Source of the DNA: Streptosporangiaceae bacterium NEAU-GS5
Lineage (GTDB): Bacteria > Actinomycetota > Actinomycetes > Streptosporangiales > Streptosporangiaceae
Assembly: GCA_017592665.1 (NCBI GenBank)
Contig: JAGFNW010000019.1
Coordinates: 1 to 64,000 of the forward strand
Length of the DNA stretch: 64,000 nt
Direction of reading: 5' to 3'
Made by a program: the position numbers and the translations under genes. Position 1 is the stretch's first letter; each line of letters starts with the position of its first letter. Positions 18,449 to 27,215 of the stretch are shown here, piece by piece. The notes beneath the pieces were generated by a model. That model did not search any database, was not told where the DNA came from, and saw nothing but the letters and a program-made list of their open reading frames with translations.

Positions 18449-18988
18449 GTGCGGGGGCAGGCGGCGTACATGAGAGGTTTCACGAGAGGCGCCCTCGGCG
18501 GCGTGGCCGCGACCACCGCGATGAGCGCCCTGATGGTGGCGGGCCGGCGGGCCGGTCTGATGAGCGGCCAGCCGCCCAAGCACGTCGCGCGCGCGATCCT
18601 GCCCGGCCATCCGCGCCGGCCCAAGCCCGGCGAAGGCGTGCTCGGAGCGGTGGCGCACTACGGCTTCGGTGTCAGCGCCGGCGCGCTGTTCGGTCTGCTC
18701 ATCCGGTCCCGCCGCGCGCCCGTCTCGCTGGGTGTCGCCTACGCCCTGGTCATCTGGGTCGTCAGTTACCAAGGGTGGGTGCCCCGGGTGACCGTGCTGC
18801 CGGAGATATCCAAGGATCGGCCAGGGCGGCCGGCCGTGATGGCCGCCGGCCACGTTGTGTACGGCGCCGTCCTGGCCGCGGCCATGAACCTGTTCGCAAA
18901 GCGCCGGCGCGGGGCGCTCAGCCTCGACCAGCGCGACGATTTCCGCGTTGCTCAGCGGGACGCGTTCAGTCTTGATCGCGGCCGGTGA
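18449..18988 (+). CDS. Small integral membrane protein of unknown function, 179 aa
   Basis: Four hydrophobic stretches (around GGVAATTAMSALMVAG, FGVSAGALFGLLI, GVAYALVIWVVSY and VVYGAVLAAAMNLF) suggest a four-helix membrane protein. A charged tail follows. I have seen similar short DUF-type actinomycete membrane proteins but cannot assign a role. The start is uncertain: GTG 18449 has AGGCGGAGG very close, and ATG 18470 has a G-rich stretch at better spacing. The last 23 bases overlap the convergent hemerythrin-like gene. Confidence 0.7.
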   Translation: MRGQAAYMRGFTRGALGGVAATTAMSALMVAGRRAGLMSGQPPKHVARAILPGHPRRPKPGEGVLGAVAHYGFGVSAGALFGLLIRSRRAPVSLGVAYALVIWVVSYQGWVPRVTVLPEISKDRPGRPAVMAAGHVVYGAVLAAAMNLFAKRRRGALSLDQRDDFRVAQRDAFSLDRGR

Positions 18989-19553
18989 GTTTGTCGCGGG
19001 CCCGGTCCATGGCGCCGACGATCGGGCCGGCCGCCTTCTGCACGGCTTCGGAGGCGGGCGTGCGCGGATGCGGCCGGGTCGGCGCGTGCGCCTTGCCCTC
19101 CGCGATCTTGTGGCCGAGTTCGCGGGCCCGCTCCGCGCCGATGACCTCGCGCAACTGCGGCCAGACCCGCTCCTCCTCGAACGCCATGTGCGCGAGGCCG
19201 TCAGTGGCCAACGAGGTCAGCAGCGCCTCGAAGCGCGCGTCGCCCGGATCGACGTCCATCAGCTCGTCGAGTAGTTCCTTGGCCGCCTGCTCCTGCCGGG
19301 TGGCGATGTCGGCGAGCGCGTCGCCGCCTGGGATCAGCTGGCGGACCGCGGGCCAGACGTACTGCTCTTCGAGCGCCTCGTGCTTGGACTCCTCGATGAT
19401 GAGCTGCTCGACCATCTTGCCGCGGAGGGTCAGCGCGTCCACGTCACCGGCGGAGGGGGCGCCCTTCCGCAGCTCGGCGATCATGCGCTTGACCTCCGCG
19501 TGATCGCGTGCGAGCACATCGAATACGGTGTCCTGATCGGCGCCGTGGTTCAT
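18966..19553 (-). CDS. Hemerythrin HHE domain protein
   Basis: This 195-residue helical protein has two half-repeats: DHAEVKRMI then EESKHEALEEQYVWP, and AHMAFEEERVWPQLRE. The His and Glu spacing fits a non-heme di-iron hemerythrin site. Such proteins bind O2 or NO or help with iron and oxidative stress. The C-terminal 40 residues are basic and probably disordered. The ATG at 19553 has a GAGGAG ribosome-binding site, so the longer frame reaching 20117 is rejected because it overlaps the epimerase gene. It lies downstream of that gene on the same strand. Confidence 0.88.
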   Translation of the reverse strand: MNHGADQDTVFDVLARDHAEVKRMIAELRKGAPSAGDVDALTLRGKMVEQLIIEESKHEALEEQYVWPAVRQLIPGGDALADIATRQEQAAKELLDELMDVDPGDARFEALLTSLATDGLAHMAFEEERVWPQLREVIGAERARELGHKIAEGKAHAPTRPHPRTPASEAVQKAAGPIVGAMDRARDKLTGRDQD

Positions 19554-19630
19554 GTCGGTCTCCTCGAAGTCGGTATGGGCATCCGCTGCCCCCGATCCGA
19601 GAAGCGACACGCGTGCACGCCCGGCAGCGG

Positions 19631-20683
19631 CTACGACCGCTTGCCCACGCCTGTGGCCAGTTCCCGGAGCCGTCCGGCCAGGCCCGCCTCCGGCGCGAGG
19701 GGGCCGGTGTCCATGCCGGCGCCGTCGTGCATCCCGCGGATGAGCTCGCGTACGGCCTGCCCCGCGGAATGGCGCGGCGTCCATCCCAGGACCTCGTGAG
19801 CACGCGAGACGTCCATGATCGGCAGCATGAGCGCCATCTCCACCATTCCCGGCGTGGCGGGCGCGAGCCGCAGCCGCCACGCGGCGGCGACAGCCGTACG
19901 CACCAGAGAAGGAGAAACGGGCACCAGCCGGGCGTCCAGCAGCTCCGCCAGCGCGGCCGGGTCGAGCACCTGATCGGCGCGCAGGTTGAAGGCGCCGCTG
20001 ACCGGTTGGGTCACCGCCAGACGGTAGGCCTCCGCGGCGTCGGCCGCATGCAGCACCTGGAGCCGCAACCCGGGAATGTCCGGCACGACCGGAATAAGGC
20101 CCGGTCGAATCAGCCACCGGGGCAGGAACGGCCCGGCGAACAGGCGCCGCTGCTCCGTGCTCGCCTCACGCTTGAAGATGAACCCCGGCCGCATCCGGAC
20201 GACGCGCACGCCGAGATTCCGCCGCTCGAAGGTGTCCAGCACGCGTTCGACGTAGGCCTTCTCCCGCGCGTACGCGACCCGCGGCCAGCCGTGGGTCGGA
20301 TAGCCCTCGTCGACCGCGTGATCGTCGGCGGGCTTCGGGGAATACGCCCCGATCGACGAGGCGTACACCAGCGCGGGCACGTTCGCCGCGGCGACGGCGT
20401 CGAAGACACGGATGCTGCCGAGCACGTTGTTACGCCAGGTGATCTGGCCGTCCCTGGCCGGCTGGAAGAGCCAGGCCAGGTGGACCACCACATCCGCGCC
20501 CGCGAAGATCTCCGTGAGATCGGCCGTCCTGACGTCGGCCGCCCGCCATTCGGTCTTTTCCGGACGCCATCGGGGCAGCCGGCGGGCCACCCCCACGATG
20601 GACGTGACCGCCGGATCTCCCTCCAGCGCCTGCACGACGCTCGTGCCGACGTTGCCGGTCGCTCCGACCACTACTACTCGCAT
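19631..20683 (-). CDS. NAD-dependent epimerase/dehydratase (extended SDR)
   Basis: This 350-residue protein has an N-terminal Rossmann motif GATGNVG at residues 8-14. It has an Asp in AADVR, an ASSIGAY segment and the catalytic YAREK. It probably works on a nucleotide sugar or a small ketone/alcohol with NAD(P). The C-terminal substrate part is not like a well-known sugar epimerase, so the substrate is open. The ATG at 20683 has a GGAGG-type site just upstream. The hemerythrin-like gene follows after 77 bases. Confidence 0.88.
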   Translation of the reverse strand: MRVVVVGATGNVGTSVVQALEGDPAVTSIVGVARRLPRWRPEKTEWRAADVRTADLTEIFAGADVVVHLAWLFQPARDGQITWRNNVLGSIRVFDAVAAANVPALVYASSIGAYSPKPADDHAVDEGYPTHGWPRVAYAREKAYVERVLDTFERRNLGVRVVRMRPGFIFKREASTEQRRLFAGPFLPRWLIRPGLIPVVPDIPGLRLQVLHAADAAEAYRLAVTQPVSGAFNLRADQVLDPAALAELLDARLVPVSPSLVRTAVAAAWRLRLAPATPGMVEMALMLPIMDVSRAHEVLGWTPRHSAGQAVRELIRGMHDGAGMDTGPLAPEAGLAGRLRELATGVGKRS

Positions 20684-20819
20684 GGCGACCTCCTATCCCG
20701 GCATCGATCGTGTCGGCGTCCCCGTCAGACGGGAGGGCCAATCCGGTGCCGTCCGGGTGAAGCCCGGCATTTGACCACATGGTGGAGGCGTCATTGCCCA
20801 CAGCGCAGCGCGGTGGCGG

Positions 20820-21146
20820 TCAGCGGGTGAAGATGTCGATCAGGGCTTGGACGTCGTGGTCGGCGTCGGCCGGGTGGCGGAAGGGGCGGTCGATGCTGAC
20901 CGTGTAGCTGTTGCGGCGGCCGACGCGCGTGTGGGCCAGGTAACCGGCCGTCTCCAGGTCGGCCACGATGAGCTGCGCCGTCCGCTCGGTTATGCCGATG
21001 TCGACGGCCAGGTCGCGCATGCGGATCTGCGAGTCACGGGCGATGGCGATCAGCACGCGCGCGTGGTTGGTCAGGAACGTCCAGCTCCTGACACCTTCCT
21101 CGGCGCCGGCCTGAGGCTGATCCGCGCTCGGTCCGGAGATCGCCAT
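20820..21146 (-). CDS. Winged-helix transcriptional regulator, 108 aa
   Basis: This short regulator has one winged helix: WTFLTNHARVLIAIARDS, then IRMRDLAVDIGITERTAQLI, then ADLETAGYLAHTRVGRRNSY. It resembles ArsR/MarR-like or IclR N-terminal helices. There is no effector domain and no Cys cluster, so it probably dimerises through its ends. The target is unknown; the divergent receiver-domain gene at 21230 shares an 83-bp, AT-richer intergenic region and is the first candidate. Confidence 0.82.
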   Translation of the reverse strand: MAISGPSADQPQAGAEEGVRSWTFLTNHARVLIAIARDSQIRMRDLAVDIGITERTAQLIVADLETAGYLAHTRVGRRNSYTVSIDRPFRHPADADHDVQALIDIFTR

Positions 21147-21229
21147 CCAGATCCCTTCTTCGCACGTCCATCCATCTTCCCTGATCCGATTTTAGCGAAT
21201 AAGATTTCAGGTATCCATATGCGTACATC

Positions 21230-21727
21230 ATGAAAGACAGCCTGTCCGCGCGTAGACGAGAGGGGATGGGTCGCGTGCCTGCCGCAACCCCACCCGACGT
21301 CCTCGACCCGGTCCGGCCCTACCGGATCCTGCTCGTCGAGGACGATCCCGCTGATGTCATGCTGATCGAAGACGTGATGTCGTCCGTCACGAGCTCGCCG
21401 ATCACGCACGTGCCCGACGGGGTGGCCGCGCTCGAATACCTGCACGACCGCGATCAGCCCCGTCCCGACCTGATCGTGCTCGATCTCAACCTGCCGCGGA
21501 TGAACGGCAACGAGGTCCTGACCGCGGTGAAGTCCGACCCCGACCTACGGGCCATTCCTGTGGTGATGCTCACCACCTCGGCCGCGCCCGGAGACATCGT
21601 GGCCGCCTACCGCAGTCACGTCAGCGCGTATGTGATCAAACCGGCCGACTTCGACGACTTCGGCCAGGCCGTGCGGAGCATCGACGCCTTCTTCCGTACG
21701 ATCGCGGCTCGTCTCCCCGAGCACTGA
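21230..21727 (+). CDS. Single-domain response regulator (Rcp1-like receiver)
   Basis: This is a CheY-like receiver domain with no output domain. The acidic pair is in LLVEDDPADVMLIE, the phospho-acceptor Asp in LIVLDLNLPRMNG, the switch Thr in MLTTS and the Lys in YVIKPAD. This layout matches Rcp1-type regulators paired with phytochrome-like or hybrid histidine kinases. No kinase gene lies nearby, so the partner is encoded elsewhere. The start could be ATG 21230, or a GTG at 21275 that has GAGAGGGG at good spacing. The N-terminal 25 residues look disordered either way. Confidence 0.9.
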   Translation: MKDSLSARRREGMGRVPAATPPDVLDPVRPYRILLVEDDPADVMLIEDVMSSVTSSPITHVPDGVAALEYLHDRDQPRPDLIVLDLNLPRMNGNEVLTAVKSDPDLRAIPVVMLTTSAAPGDIVAAYRSHVSAYVIKPADFDDFGQAVRSIDAFFRTIAARLPEH

Positions 21728-21736
21728 TCAGGCGCC

Positions 21737-23377
21737 TCAGGGCACCATCCAGGAGAGGACCGCCGTCGACTGGAGGGCTGACAGCACGCACATGCCGGCG
21801 AGGAAGAGCACGCTCCAGCCGATCACCTTGCGGAAGATGTCGCCTTCCTTGCCATACAGGCCGACGGCCGCGGCGGCGATCGCGAGGTTCTGCGGCGAGA
21901 CCATCTTGCCCAGCACGCCGCCCGAGCTGTTGGCCGCGGCCATCAGGACCTGCGAGAGGCCGGCCTGACCGGCCGCGGTGACCTGGAGCGCGCCGAACAG
22001 TGAGTTGGACGAGGTGTCGGATCCGGTGACGGCGACGCCGAGCCAGCCGAGGATGGGCGACAACAGGGCGAACGCCCCGCCGGCCCCGGCCATCCAGGTG
22101 CCCAGCGTGATCGTCTGACCTGAGGCGTTCATGACGTACGCGAGACCCAGCACCAGCATCACGGTGACGATGGCCCAGCGGAGCTGGACGAGCGCGGCGC
22201 CGTACGCGCGCAGGCCGCGCGACAACGACACACGCAGGGCGATCATGGAGAGGATCCCGGCGATCAGCATCTGCGTGCCGGGGGTCGTCAGATAGTTGAG
22301 CGTGAACTTCGTCAGGCCGAGCGGCTTGCCCGAGGCGTTCGTCAGGTGCAGCCCAGGCCAGTTGACGATCTGGGTCGTGCGGCCGAGCAGCTCCTTGATG
22401 GCCGGGATCTGGCCGAGGACGAAGACGACGATGATGATCAGGTACGGCGCGTAGGCGCGGATCACCTCGGCCCGTGAGTCCGGCTGGGCGACGCGCCGCG
22501 CGAACTCCGGCGTCGGCTCGTCCAGCGCGCCACCCGCGACCACGGCCGGCTCGGCGTACGGATGGCGGGGATGCCACACCCGGACGAGGGCGACGACCGC
22601 GGCGGCGGACACCAGCGAGGCGATGACGTCCGCAAGCGGCACCGAGATGAAGTTCGACGTGACGTACTGGGCGATGGCGAAGGCCACGCCGCAGACCACG
22701 GCGGCCGGCCAGGTCTCGCGCAGTCCCTTGAGCCCGTCCACGATGACGACCAGGACCAGCGGGACGAACAGGGCGAGGATGGGCGTCTGCCGGCCCACCA
22801 TCGCGCCGAGCGTGTCACTGGGGATGCCGGTGACCGTGCCGAGCGTGATGATGGGCGTGGCCATGGCGCCGAAGGCCACGGGCGCGGTGTTGGCGGTCAG
22901 GGCGAGCACGGCGGCCTTGAGCGGCTTGAAGCCGAGGGCGATCAGCATGACCGAGCTGACCGCCACCGGCGTGCCGAACCCGGCGAGCGCCTCCATGAGC
23001 GCGCCGAACGAGAACGCGATGATGATCGCCTGGATCCGCTGGTCGTCGCTCACCCGGGCGAACGACCGCCGGAGCACGTCGAAGTGGCCCGTGTCGACCG
23101 TCATCCGGTAGACCCAGATCGCGTTGATCACGATCCAGAGGATCGGGAAGAACCCGAATGCGGCGCCTTCGGTCCCGGCCAGCAGGGACTGCCCGATCGG
23201 CATGCCGTACACGGCCACCGCGATGATGATCGCCACGGCCAGCGACCCGACCGCGGCGATCCACGCGGTCACCCGCAGCACGCCCAGCAGGACGAACAGC
23301 ACCAGCAGCGGAACCGCCGCGACGAGCGCGCTCCAGGCGAGTGAGTGGGCCACTGGATCCAGGATCTGCTGGTACAT
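21737..23377 (-). CDS. lldP: L-lactate permease
   Basis: This 546-residue polytopic membrane protein has about 12-14 hydrophobic helices and family motifs such as FGALMEALAGFGTPVA and WLGVAVTGSDTSSN. The C-terminal LGKMVSPQNLAIA block is also present. Members carry lactate or glycolate with protons across the cytoplasmic membrane. The start is ATG 23377, since GAGGTGATC sits 6 bases upstream; the open frame extends further only by chance. No lactate dehydrogenase gene is adjacent. It is convergent with the receiver-domain gene, 9 bases away. Confidence 0.93.
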   Translation of the reverse strand: MYQQILDPVAHSLAWSALVAAVPLLVLFVLLGVLRVTAWIAAVGSLAVAIIIAVAVYGMPIGQSLLAGTEGAAFGFFPILWIVINAIWVYRMTVDTGHFDVLRRSFARVSDDQRIQAIIIAFSFGALMEALAGFGTPVAVSSVMLIALGFKPLKAAVLALTANTAPVAFGAMATPIITLGTVTGIPSDTLGAMVGRQTPILALFVPLVLVVIVDGLKGLRETWPAAVVCGVAFAIAQYVTSNFISVPLADVIASLVSAAAVVALVRVWHPRHPYAEPAVVAGGALDEPTPEFARRVAQPDSRAEVIRAYAPYLIIIVVFVLGQIPAIKELLGRTTQIVNWPGLHLTNASGKPLGLTKFTLNYLTTPGTQMLIAGILSMIALRVSLSRGLRAYGAALVQLRWAIVTVMLVLGLAYVMNASGQTITLGTWMAGAGGAFALLSPILGWLGVAVTGSDTSSNSLFGALQVTAAGQAGLSQVLMAAANSSGGVLGKMVSPQNLAIAAAAVGLYGKEGDIFRKVIGWSVLFLAGMCVLSALQSTAVLSWMVP

Positions 23378-23448
23378 GGCGATCACCTCGGGGGGATGCA
23401 GACACCGGTGTCGCCCCGCCGTTCTACCCCGCCCCTGATCTATATGCG

Positions 23449-23928
23449 CTAGAAAGCGGTGTAGTGCACGGTCTTGCTGCGGACGTTCTGCAGGGCCCTG
23501 CCCGCCGGGTTGACGTACTCGGCGTACAGGTAGGCCTCGTCCCCGGAGAAGTAGGGCTCGTAGTCGGCGTCCTCGTCCATGGTCTTCCGGCTCAGGAAGA
23601 CGAACGAGTCGATCTCCAACCCCTGAGGGGTCGCCTGGTAGAGAGGGAAGTTCACCGGACCCCACATGAGGTCGTCGGACAGGAGATCCTCGCCCCACAA
23701 GGAGGTCCGGATCCGGTAACCGGCGTCCTTGGCGGCCTGCGCCTGAGCCTGGGTCATCGGCACCACGACCCGGATGTAGACCTTGAAACCGCCCGGCTGA
23801 TCCACCCTGTTGAGCTTCTCGACGCGCAGGCCGATCTTCATGGCGGGCGCCGCCTGCGCGGGCGCGGCGCTGAGACCGACACCCGCCAAAGCGATCAGCG
23901 CGGCGACCCGCCCCATCCATTTGTTCAT
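23449..23928 (-). CDS. Secreted protein of unknown function, 159 aa
   Basis: A clear Sec signal peptide (MNKWMGRVAALIALAGVGL, then APAQAA) precedes a mature domain of about 130 residues. It is rich in beta-type alternation (KVYIRVVVPM, SFVFLSRKTM, EAYLYAEYV). There are no cysteines and no catalytic motif I recognise. It lies 71 bases upstream of the lactate permease on the same strand and could share its transcript. No function can be assigned. Confidence 0.7.
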   Translation of the reverse strand: MNKWMGRVAALIALAGVGLSAAPAQAAPAMKIGLRVEKLNRVDQPGGFKVYIRVVVPMTQAQAQAAKDAGYRIRTSLWGEDLLSDDLMWGPVNFPLYQATPQGLEIDSFVFLSRKTMDEDADYEPYFSGDEAYLYAEYVNPAGRALQNVRSKTVHYTAF

Positions 23929-23996
23929 CGAGTTCCCTCCCTATGACGCGTTCACGTGCCGCACTCAGGAAAACGCTTCGGCCAGGCCCGCATCCA

Positions 23997-24019
23997 GTTC
24001 AATTTCCGCACTGGGGTGT
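23997..24019 (+). promoter_or_regulatory. Candidate SigB-like stress promoter for the CsbD gene
   Basis: GTTC at 23997-24000 followed after 13 bases by GGGTGT resembles the actinomycete SigB-group pattern (GNNT, then GGGTA/T). It lies about 45 bases before the CsbD start. CsbD-like genes are often general-stress genes. The match is partial and the spacer short. Confidence 0.3.
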
Positions 24020-24061
24020 ACGTCTCGGATGCTCGGGCAGTGGGAAAGCCTGGAGGGCGAT

Positions 24062-24235
24062 ATGAGCTACGGAAACAAGGCACGAGGCAAGGGCGAAGAG
24101 ATCCGGGGCATGGCCAAGGAGCGCCTCGGCGACGCCACCAACAACGAGTCCATGCAGGCCGAAGGCAAGGCCGAGAAGGCTCAGGGCAATCTCCGGCAGG
24201 CCTGGGAGAAGTTCAAGGACGTCTTCAAGAAGTAA
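24062..24235 (+). CDS. CsbD-family stress protein
   Basis: This 57-residue, highly charged protein (GKGEEIRGMAKERLGDATNN, then GKAEKAQGNLRQAWEKFKD) matches the CsbD family of small soluble helical proteins. In Bacillus and actinomycetes CsbD is induced by the general stress sigma factor; its mechanism is not known. The ATG at 24062 has a GGAGGG ribosome-binding site 4 bases upstream. Confidence 0.93.
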   Translation: MSYGNKARGKGEEIRGMAKERLGDATNNESMQAEGKAEKAQGNLRQAWEKFKDVFKK

Positions 24236-24333
24236 GGATCCAAGCCGGGCCGCCGGCCGCACCGCGCCTGAAAGCGAACCGAAAACGCCGCCTGTCAAGG
24301 TGGAGCGAAAGGGTTCGCACAACGGGGAGAACA

Positions 24334-24516
24334 ATGATCAGAGCGCGGTTGGCCACGGGATTCCTGGCGACGTTGACGGCCTTTACCGGCCTCGCGGTCG
24401 TCTCCACGGCGGCGGGCGGGGCCGGATCGGCCGTCAGCCACGCCGACGACGCGTCGGGCGGCGTGATAGGCACCATCCAGCGGCCCAAGGGCCCCGGCGA
24501 TGGTGGCGGAGACTGA
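24334..24516 (+). CDS. Small secreted peptide, 60 aa
   Basis: An ATG at 24334 with GGGGAGA upstream opens a 60-codon frame. A signal peptide (LATGFLATLTAFTGLAVVST) is followed by a short mature tail rich in Gly, Ala and Asp. It has no cysteines. The C-terminal GTIQRPKGPGDGGGD is reminiscent of many tiny actinomycete secreted proteins of unknown role. A strong terminator follows 34 bases after the stop, so CsbD and this gene may form one transcription unit. Confidence 0.65.
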   Translation: MIRARLATGFLATLTAFTGLAVVSTAAGGAGSAVSHADDASGGVIGTIQRPKGPGDGGGD

Positions 24517-24550
24517 TCAAAGAGCACTCATAAACCGAACGCCCACACAA

Positions 24551-24589
24551 CGGCGGCTCCGCGGACCCATCAGGCCCGCGGAGCCGCCG
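24551..24589 (+). terminator. Rho-independent-like terminator
   Basis: CGGCGGCTCCGCGG at 24551-24564 pairs perfectly with CCGCGGAGCCGCCG at 24576-24589 around an 11-base loop. A CTTT tail follows. It closes the small secreted-peptide gene. Confidence 0.85.
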
Positions 24590-24629
24590 CTTTCATGCGG
24601 CGTTCCACCGTACGGAGCCATGACTCCGT

Positions 24630-24764
24630 AACAGGGAGCGGCGGTTCGCCGGCCGGATGGGCGCGTCCACGGTCGAGATCGCCGCCGGGCACGTGGCGAT
24701 GGTCTCCCACCCGGATGAGGTGGCCGGCCTCATCAAGGCGGCCGCCGTGGCCGTGACGGCCTGA
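24630..24764 (+). pseudogene. Remnant of an alpha/beta hydrolase gene (C-terminal end only)
   Basis: The frame ending at the TGA 24762-24764 reads RRFAGRMGASTVEIAAGHVA, then MVSHPDEVAGLI. This is the typical last strand, catalytic-His loop and final helix of an esterase/chloroperoxidase-like alpha/beta hydrolase. An in-frame stop at 24621 cuts it off, and no upstream hydrolase sequence is visible; the terminator hairpin lies there instead. It is best read as the leftover 3' end of a deleted gene. A 35-residue peptide from ATG 24657 is theoretically possible. Confidence 0.55.
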
Positions 24765-24870
24765 CACAGCCGATCCGCCCCGAAGCCCGAGACGCGGAAT
24801 CTCGAGACGCCGACGAACTCTTGGGGCGCCGCAAAGGCGCCGCCGACCTCTTCAACGTCAAAATCGAGAC

Positions 24871-25317
24871 ATGACCACCATTCAGTTCAAAGAAACGACC
24901 AAGGCCACACCCGAGCAGTTCGTGGCGGCGGTCACCGACTTCGGGCCGGGCCGCGAGAAGCTGTTCGGCAACAGCACCGACGGCTACCTCAAGGTGCACG
25001 ACCAGGGCCCCGGTTTCGCCGACGTCACGGAAGGCTCGCGCGGCATCTGGGAACGCCTGCGCTACGACTGGTCCGATCCCAACCGCATCGTGATGACGAC
25101 CACCGACTCGAACCTGTGGGGTGGCCACTCGGGGCACACCTACACCTTCACGCGCCGTCCCGACGGCATGACCGACGTGGATGTCGTCGTCGTACGCGAG
25201 GGCAAGAACCTCAAGGGGCGGCTCATCGGGCTCGCGCTCGTCGTCATCGGGAAGAGCTTCCTGGGCGGCGAGTTCAAGAAGACGGTCAACGCCATCGACG
25301 CTCAGATCGGCAGGTAG
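24871..25317 (+). CDS. SRPBCC-fold (START-like) protein
   Basis: This 148-residue protein has the pattern of a polyketide-cyclase/SRPBCC ligand-binding fold. It has an N-terminal TTIQFKETTKATPEQFVAAV, beta strands with RYDWSDPNRIVMTTTDSNLW, HTYTFTRRPDGMTDVDVVVV, and a long C-terminal helix. Such proteins bind small hydrophobic ligands or act as cyclases or hydratases. No catalytic residue can be named. The last 16 bases overlap the convergent TPR gene. Confidence 0.8.
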   Translation: MTTIQFKETTKATPEQFVAAVTDFGPGREKLFGNSTDGYLKVHDQGPGFADVTEGSRGIWERLRYDWSDPNRIVMTTTDSNLWGGHSGHTYTFTRRPDGMTDVDVVVVREGKNLKGRLIGLALVVIGKSFLGGEFKKTVNAIDAQIGR

Positions 25318-27215
25318 TAGCAGCGCACACCGGTGTGGATGGTGTTCTCCAGCGCGTGGCCGATCACAGGGTCGGCCTTCCTGATGCGCTCGATGGCGCG
25401 GCGGACGGCCTTGCCGACCGCGAGCCGCGCGCGTTCGTGGTCTCCGCTGAAGGTGCGCAGGCGGCCGCTCATCCCGGTGGCCGCCGCGACCTCATCGATC
25501 AGCCACTTGCGCTCGGCGCCGAGCGCGGCCACACGCGCCGTGTCGTTCATGGCGGCGCATTCCTCGATCTCCGCCTCCAGGTCGGCCAGCTTCTGCCGGT
25601 ATGCCCGCAGCGCCGCCGCGTCGAGGATCGGCTGCGCCGAATTCGCGGTGGACGGGCGGGTCGTTCCGGCGGCGAGGTCGACGGCCGGGATCTCGCGGCC
25701 GGGATTGTCGAGGAGCGTGGCCAGATATCCCATGCCCACGCTGCTGGCGACGTCGACGGCCCGGCCACCCATCTCGAACCGCCAGTGCCGCCCGTGGCGG
25801 TGGCAGGTGACGGGGCCCGCGGCCTCCTCACCTTCCACCGGCATGGACGACACGGAAAAGGCGGGCGTCGGAGGCAGCGTCATGCTCATGGCCGCGGCCT
25901 CCCGCTCGGCCATCTCCCGCTCGCGTACGGCCGAGGGGTCGCCCTGCCGGTCGAGGACGTCGGCAAGCCGGGCCCGGGCGACGGCCATGGCCGGCCAGTG
26001 GCCGAGCGCGAGGTCGCCGTCGATGGCCGCGCGCAGATGATAGGCGGCCGCCTCCAGGTCGCCGAGGGTGAGCGCGGCCGTGCCGAGACAGTGCTGGACC
26101 GAGCCGAGGCAGGTCACGCCGAGGCTGGCGATGACCGGCAGGTGCGCGTACGGCAGCAGCAGCGCGTAGGCCTCGGCCGCGGTGTCGGCGTCGGCGAGCA
26201 GATAGGCGGTCTCGGCCACGCCGTACATGGTGATGAGCCAGCTGCTGGAGCGGGGCAGTTCGGCCAGCGAGCGCCCACGCAGCCGGGCGAGGGTGGTCCT
26301 GGCCAGGCGCCGGTCGCCGGTGACGGCGGCGGCCGAGGCCAGGACGGCGAAGTAGGAGTTGTCGGTCGCGCTGAGGGTCGGTGAGTCGACCAGCTCGGTG
26401 AGGAGCGGGATGAGCTCGCCGATCCGGCCCTGATACCAGCGGATGGTGGCCAGCTGGCCACCGTGCCAGGCGAGGGTGTCGAGGTCTTCGGCGGCGGCGC
26501 CGCGGTCGTTGCACTCGGCCGCCAGCGCCTCGGCCTCGCGTAGCCGGCCGCCCCGGATGGCCAGCATGACGTCCATGGCGCTGACGATGTAGCCGATGGC
26601 CAGGTGATCCGCGCCGGCCAGCAGTTCGCGCAGCTCCCGCAGCGAGCGCGTGGCGTGTGGTCCGGCCGCGAGGAACTGGTCGACCGTACGCCAGAGGAGG
26701 CCCATCAGCAGGTCGCCGCGGCGGCCGGTCTGGGATGCGACGCCGATCAGCTCACGGGCCAGCTCCTGGCGCAGCGTCTCGTGCTGCGGCCCGAGCACGC
26801 AGTGATGGGCCAGGCTGAGCGCCTCGGCCAGGGCGACGGCGTCACCGCGCGCCTCGGCGACGACCGACATGATCGCCTCGTGCGTGCCGTCGCAGTAGTC
26901 CTCCTCGGCCGCGAGCCGGGCGCGCAGCCGGATCCCGAGCGACGACCGCGGATCAATGCGCGCCAGCGCCTGCCGCTGGCGGTGCCACACGCGCGTCGCG
27001 TCGGCCGCGGCGCGATGCTCATGCACCCACAGCCCGCCGAGCCCGAGCGCCGCGCGGGCCATTGCCGCGCCGTCGCCGATCGCCTCGGCGTCCTCGTACG
27101 CGGCGTCGAACCAGCGACGGGCCGCTCGAAGATCACCCTCGACGTGTAACGAGTGTTCGCCTGACTGAAACAGGAGTTCGCCCACCGGCGAGAACTCCTG
27201 GGTCCCCCTGGACAT
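25302..27215 (-). CDS. TPR-type protein with regulator-associated C-terminal domain
   Basis: This 637-residue, almost all-helical protein consists mainly of degenerate TPR-like helical pairs over about residues 1-440. The C-terminal 190 residues are a domain I recognise from the ends of large actinomycete ATPase/TPR regulators and cyclases: VGMGYLATLLDNPGREIPAV, a LADLEAEIEECAAMND helix, then AVRRAIERIRKADPVIGHAL. In those proteins a DNA-binding or P-loop domain sits in front; here both are missing. It may be a stand-alone regulatory partner. The start is ATG 27215 or GTG 27221 behind AAGGGGAA. A further 362 bases of regulatory DNA separate it from the divergent sugar operon. Confidence 0.7.
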   Translation of the reverse strand: MSRGTQEFSPVGELLFQSGEHSLHVEGDLRAARRWFDAAYEDAEAIGDGAAMARAALGLGGLWVHEHRAAADATRVWHRQRQALARIDPRSSLGIRLRARLAAEEDYCDGTHEAIMSVVAEARGDAVALAEALSLAHHCVLGPQHETLRQELARELIGVASQTGRRGDLLMGLLWRTVDQFLAAGPHATRSLRELRELLAGADHLAIGYIVSAMDVMLAIRGGRLREAEALAAECNDRGAAAEDLDTLAWHGGQLATIRWYQGRIGELIPLLTELVDSPTLSATDNSYFAVLASAAAVTGDRRLARTTLARLRGRSLAELPRSSSWLITMYGVAETAYLLADADTAAEAYALLLPYAHLPVIASLGVTCLGSVQHCLGTAALTLGDLEAAAYHLRAAIDGDLALGHWPAMAVARARLADVLDRQGDPSAVREREMAEREAAAMSMTLPPTPAFSVSSMPVEGEEAAGPVTCHRHGRHWRFEMGGRAVDVASSVGMGYLATLLDNPGREIPAVDLAAGTTRPSTANSAQPILDAAALRAYRQKLADLEAEIEECAAMNDTARVAALGAERKWLIDEVAAATGMSGRLRTFSGDHERARLAVGKAVRRAIERIRKADPVIGHALENTIHTGVRCYYLPI

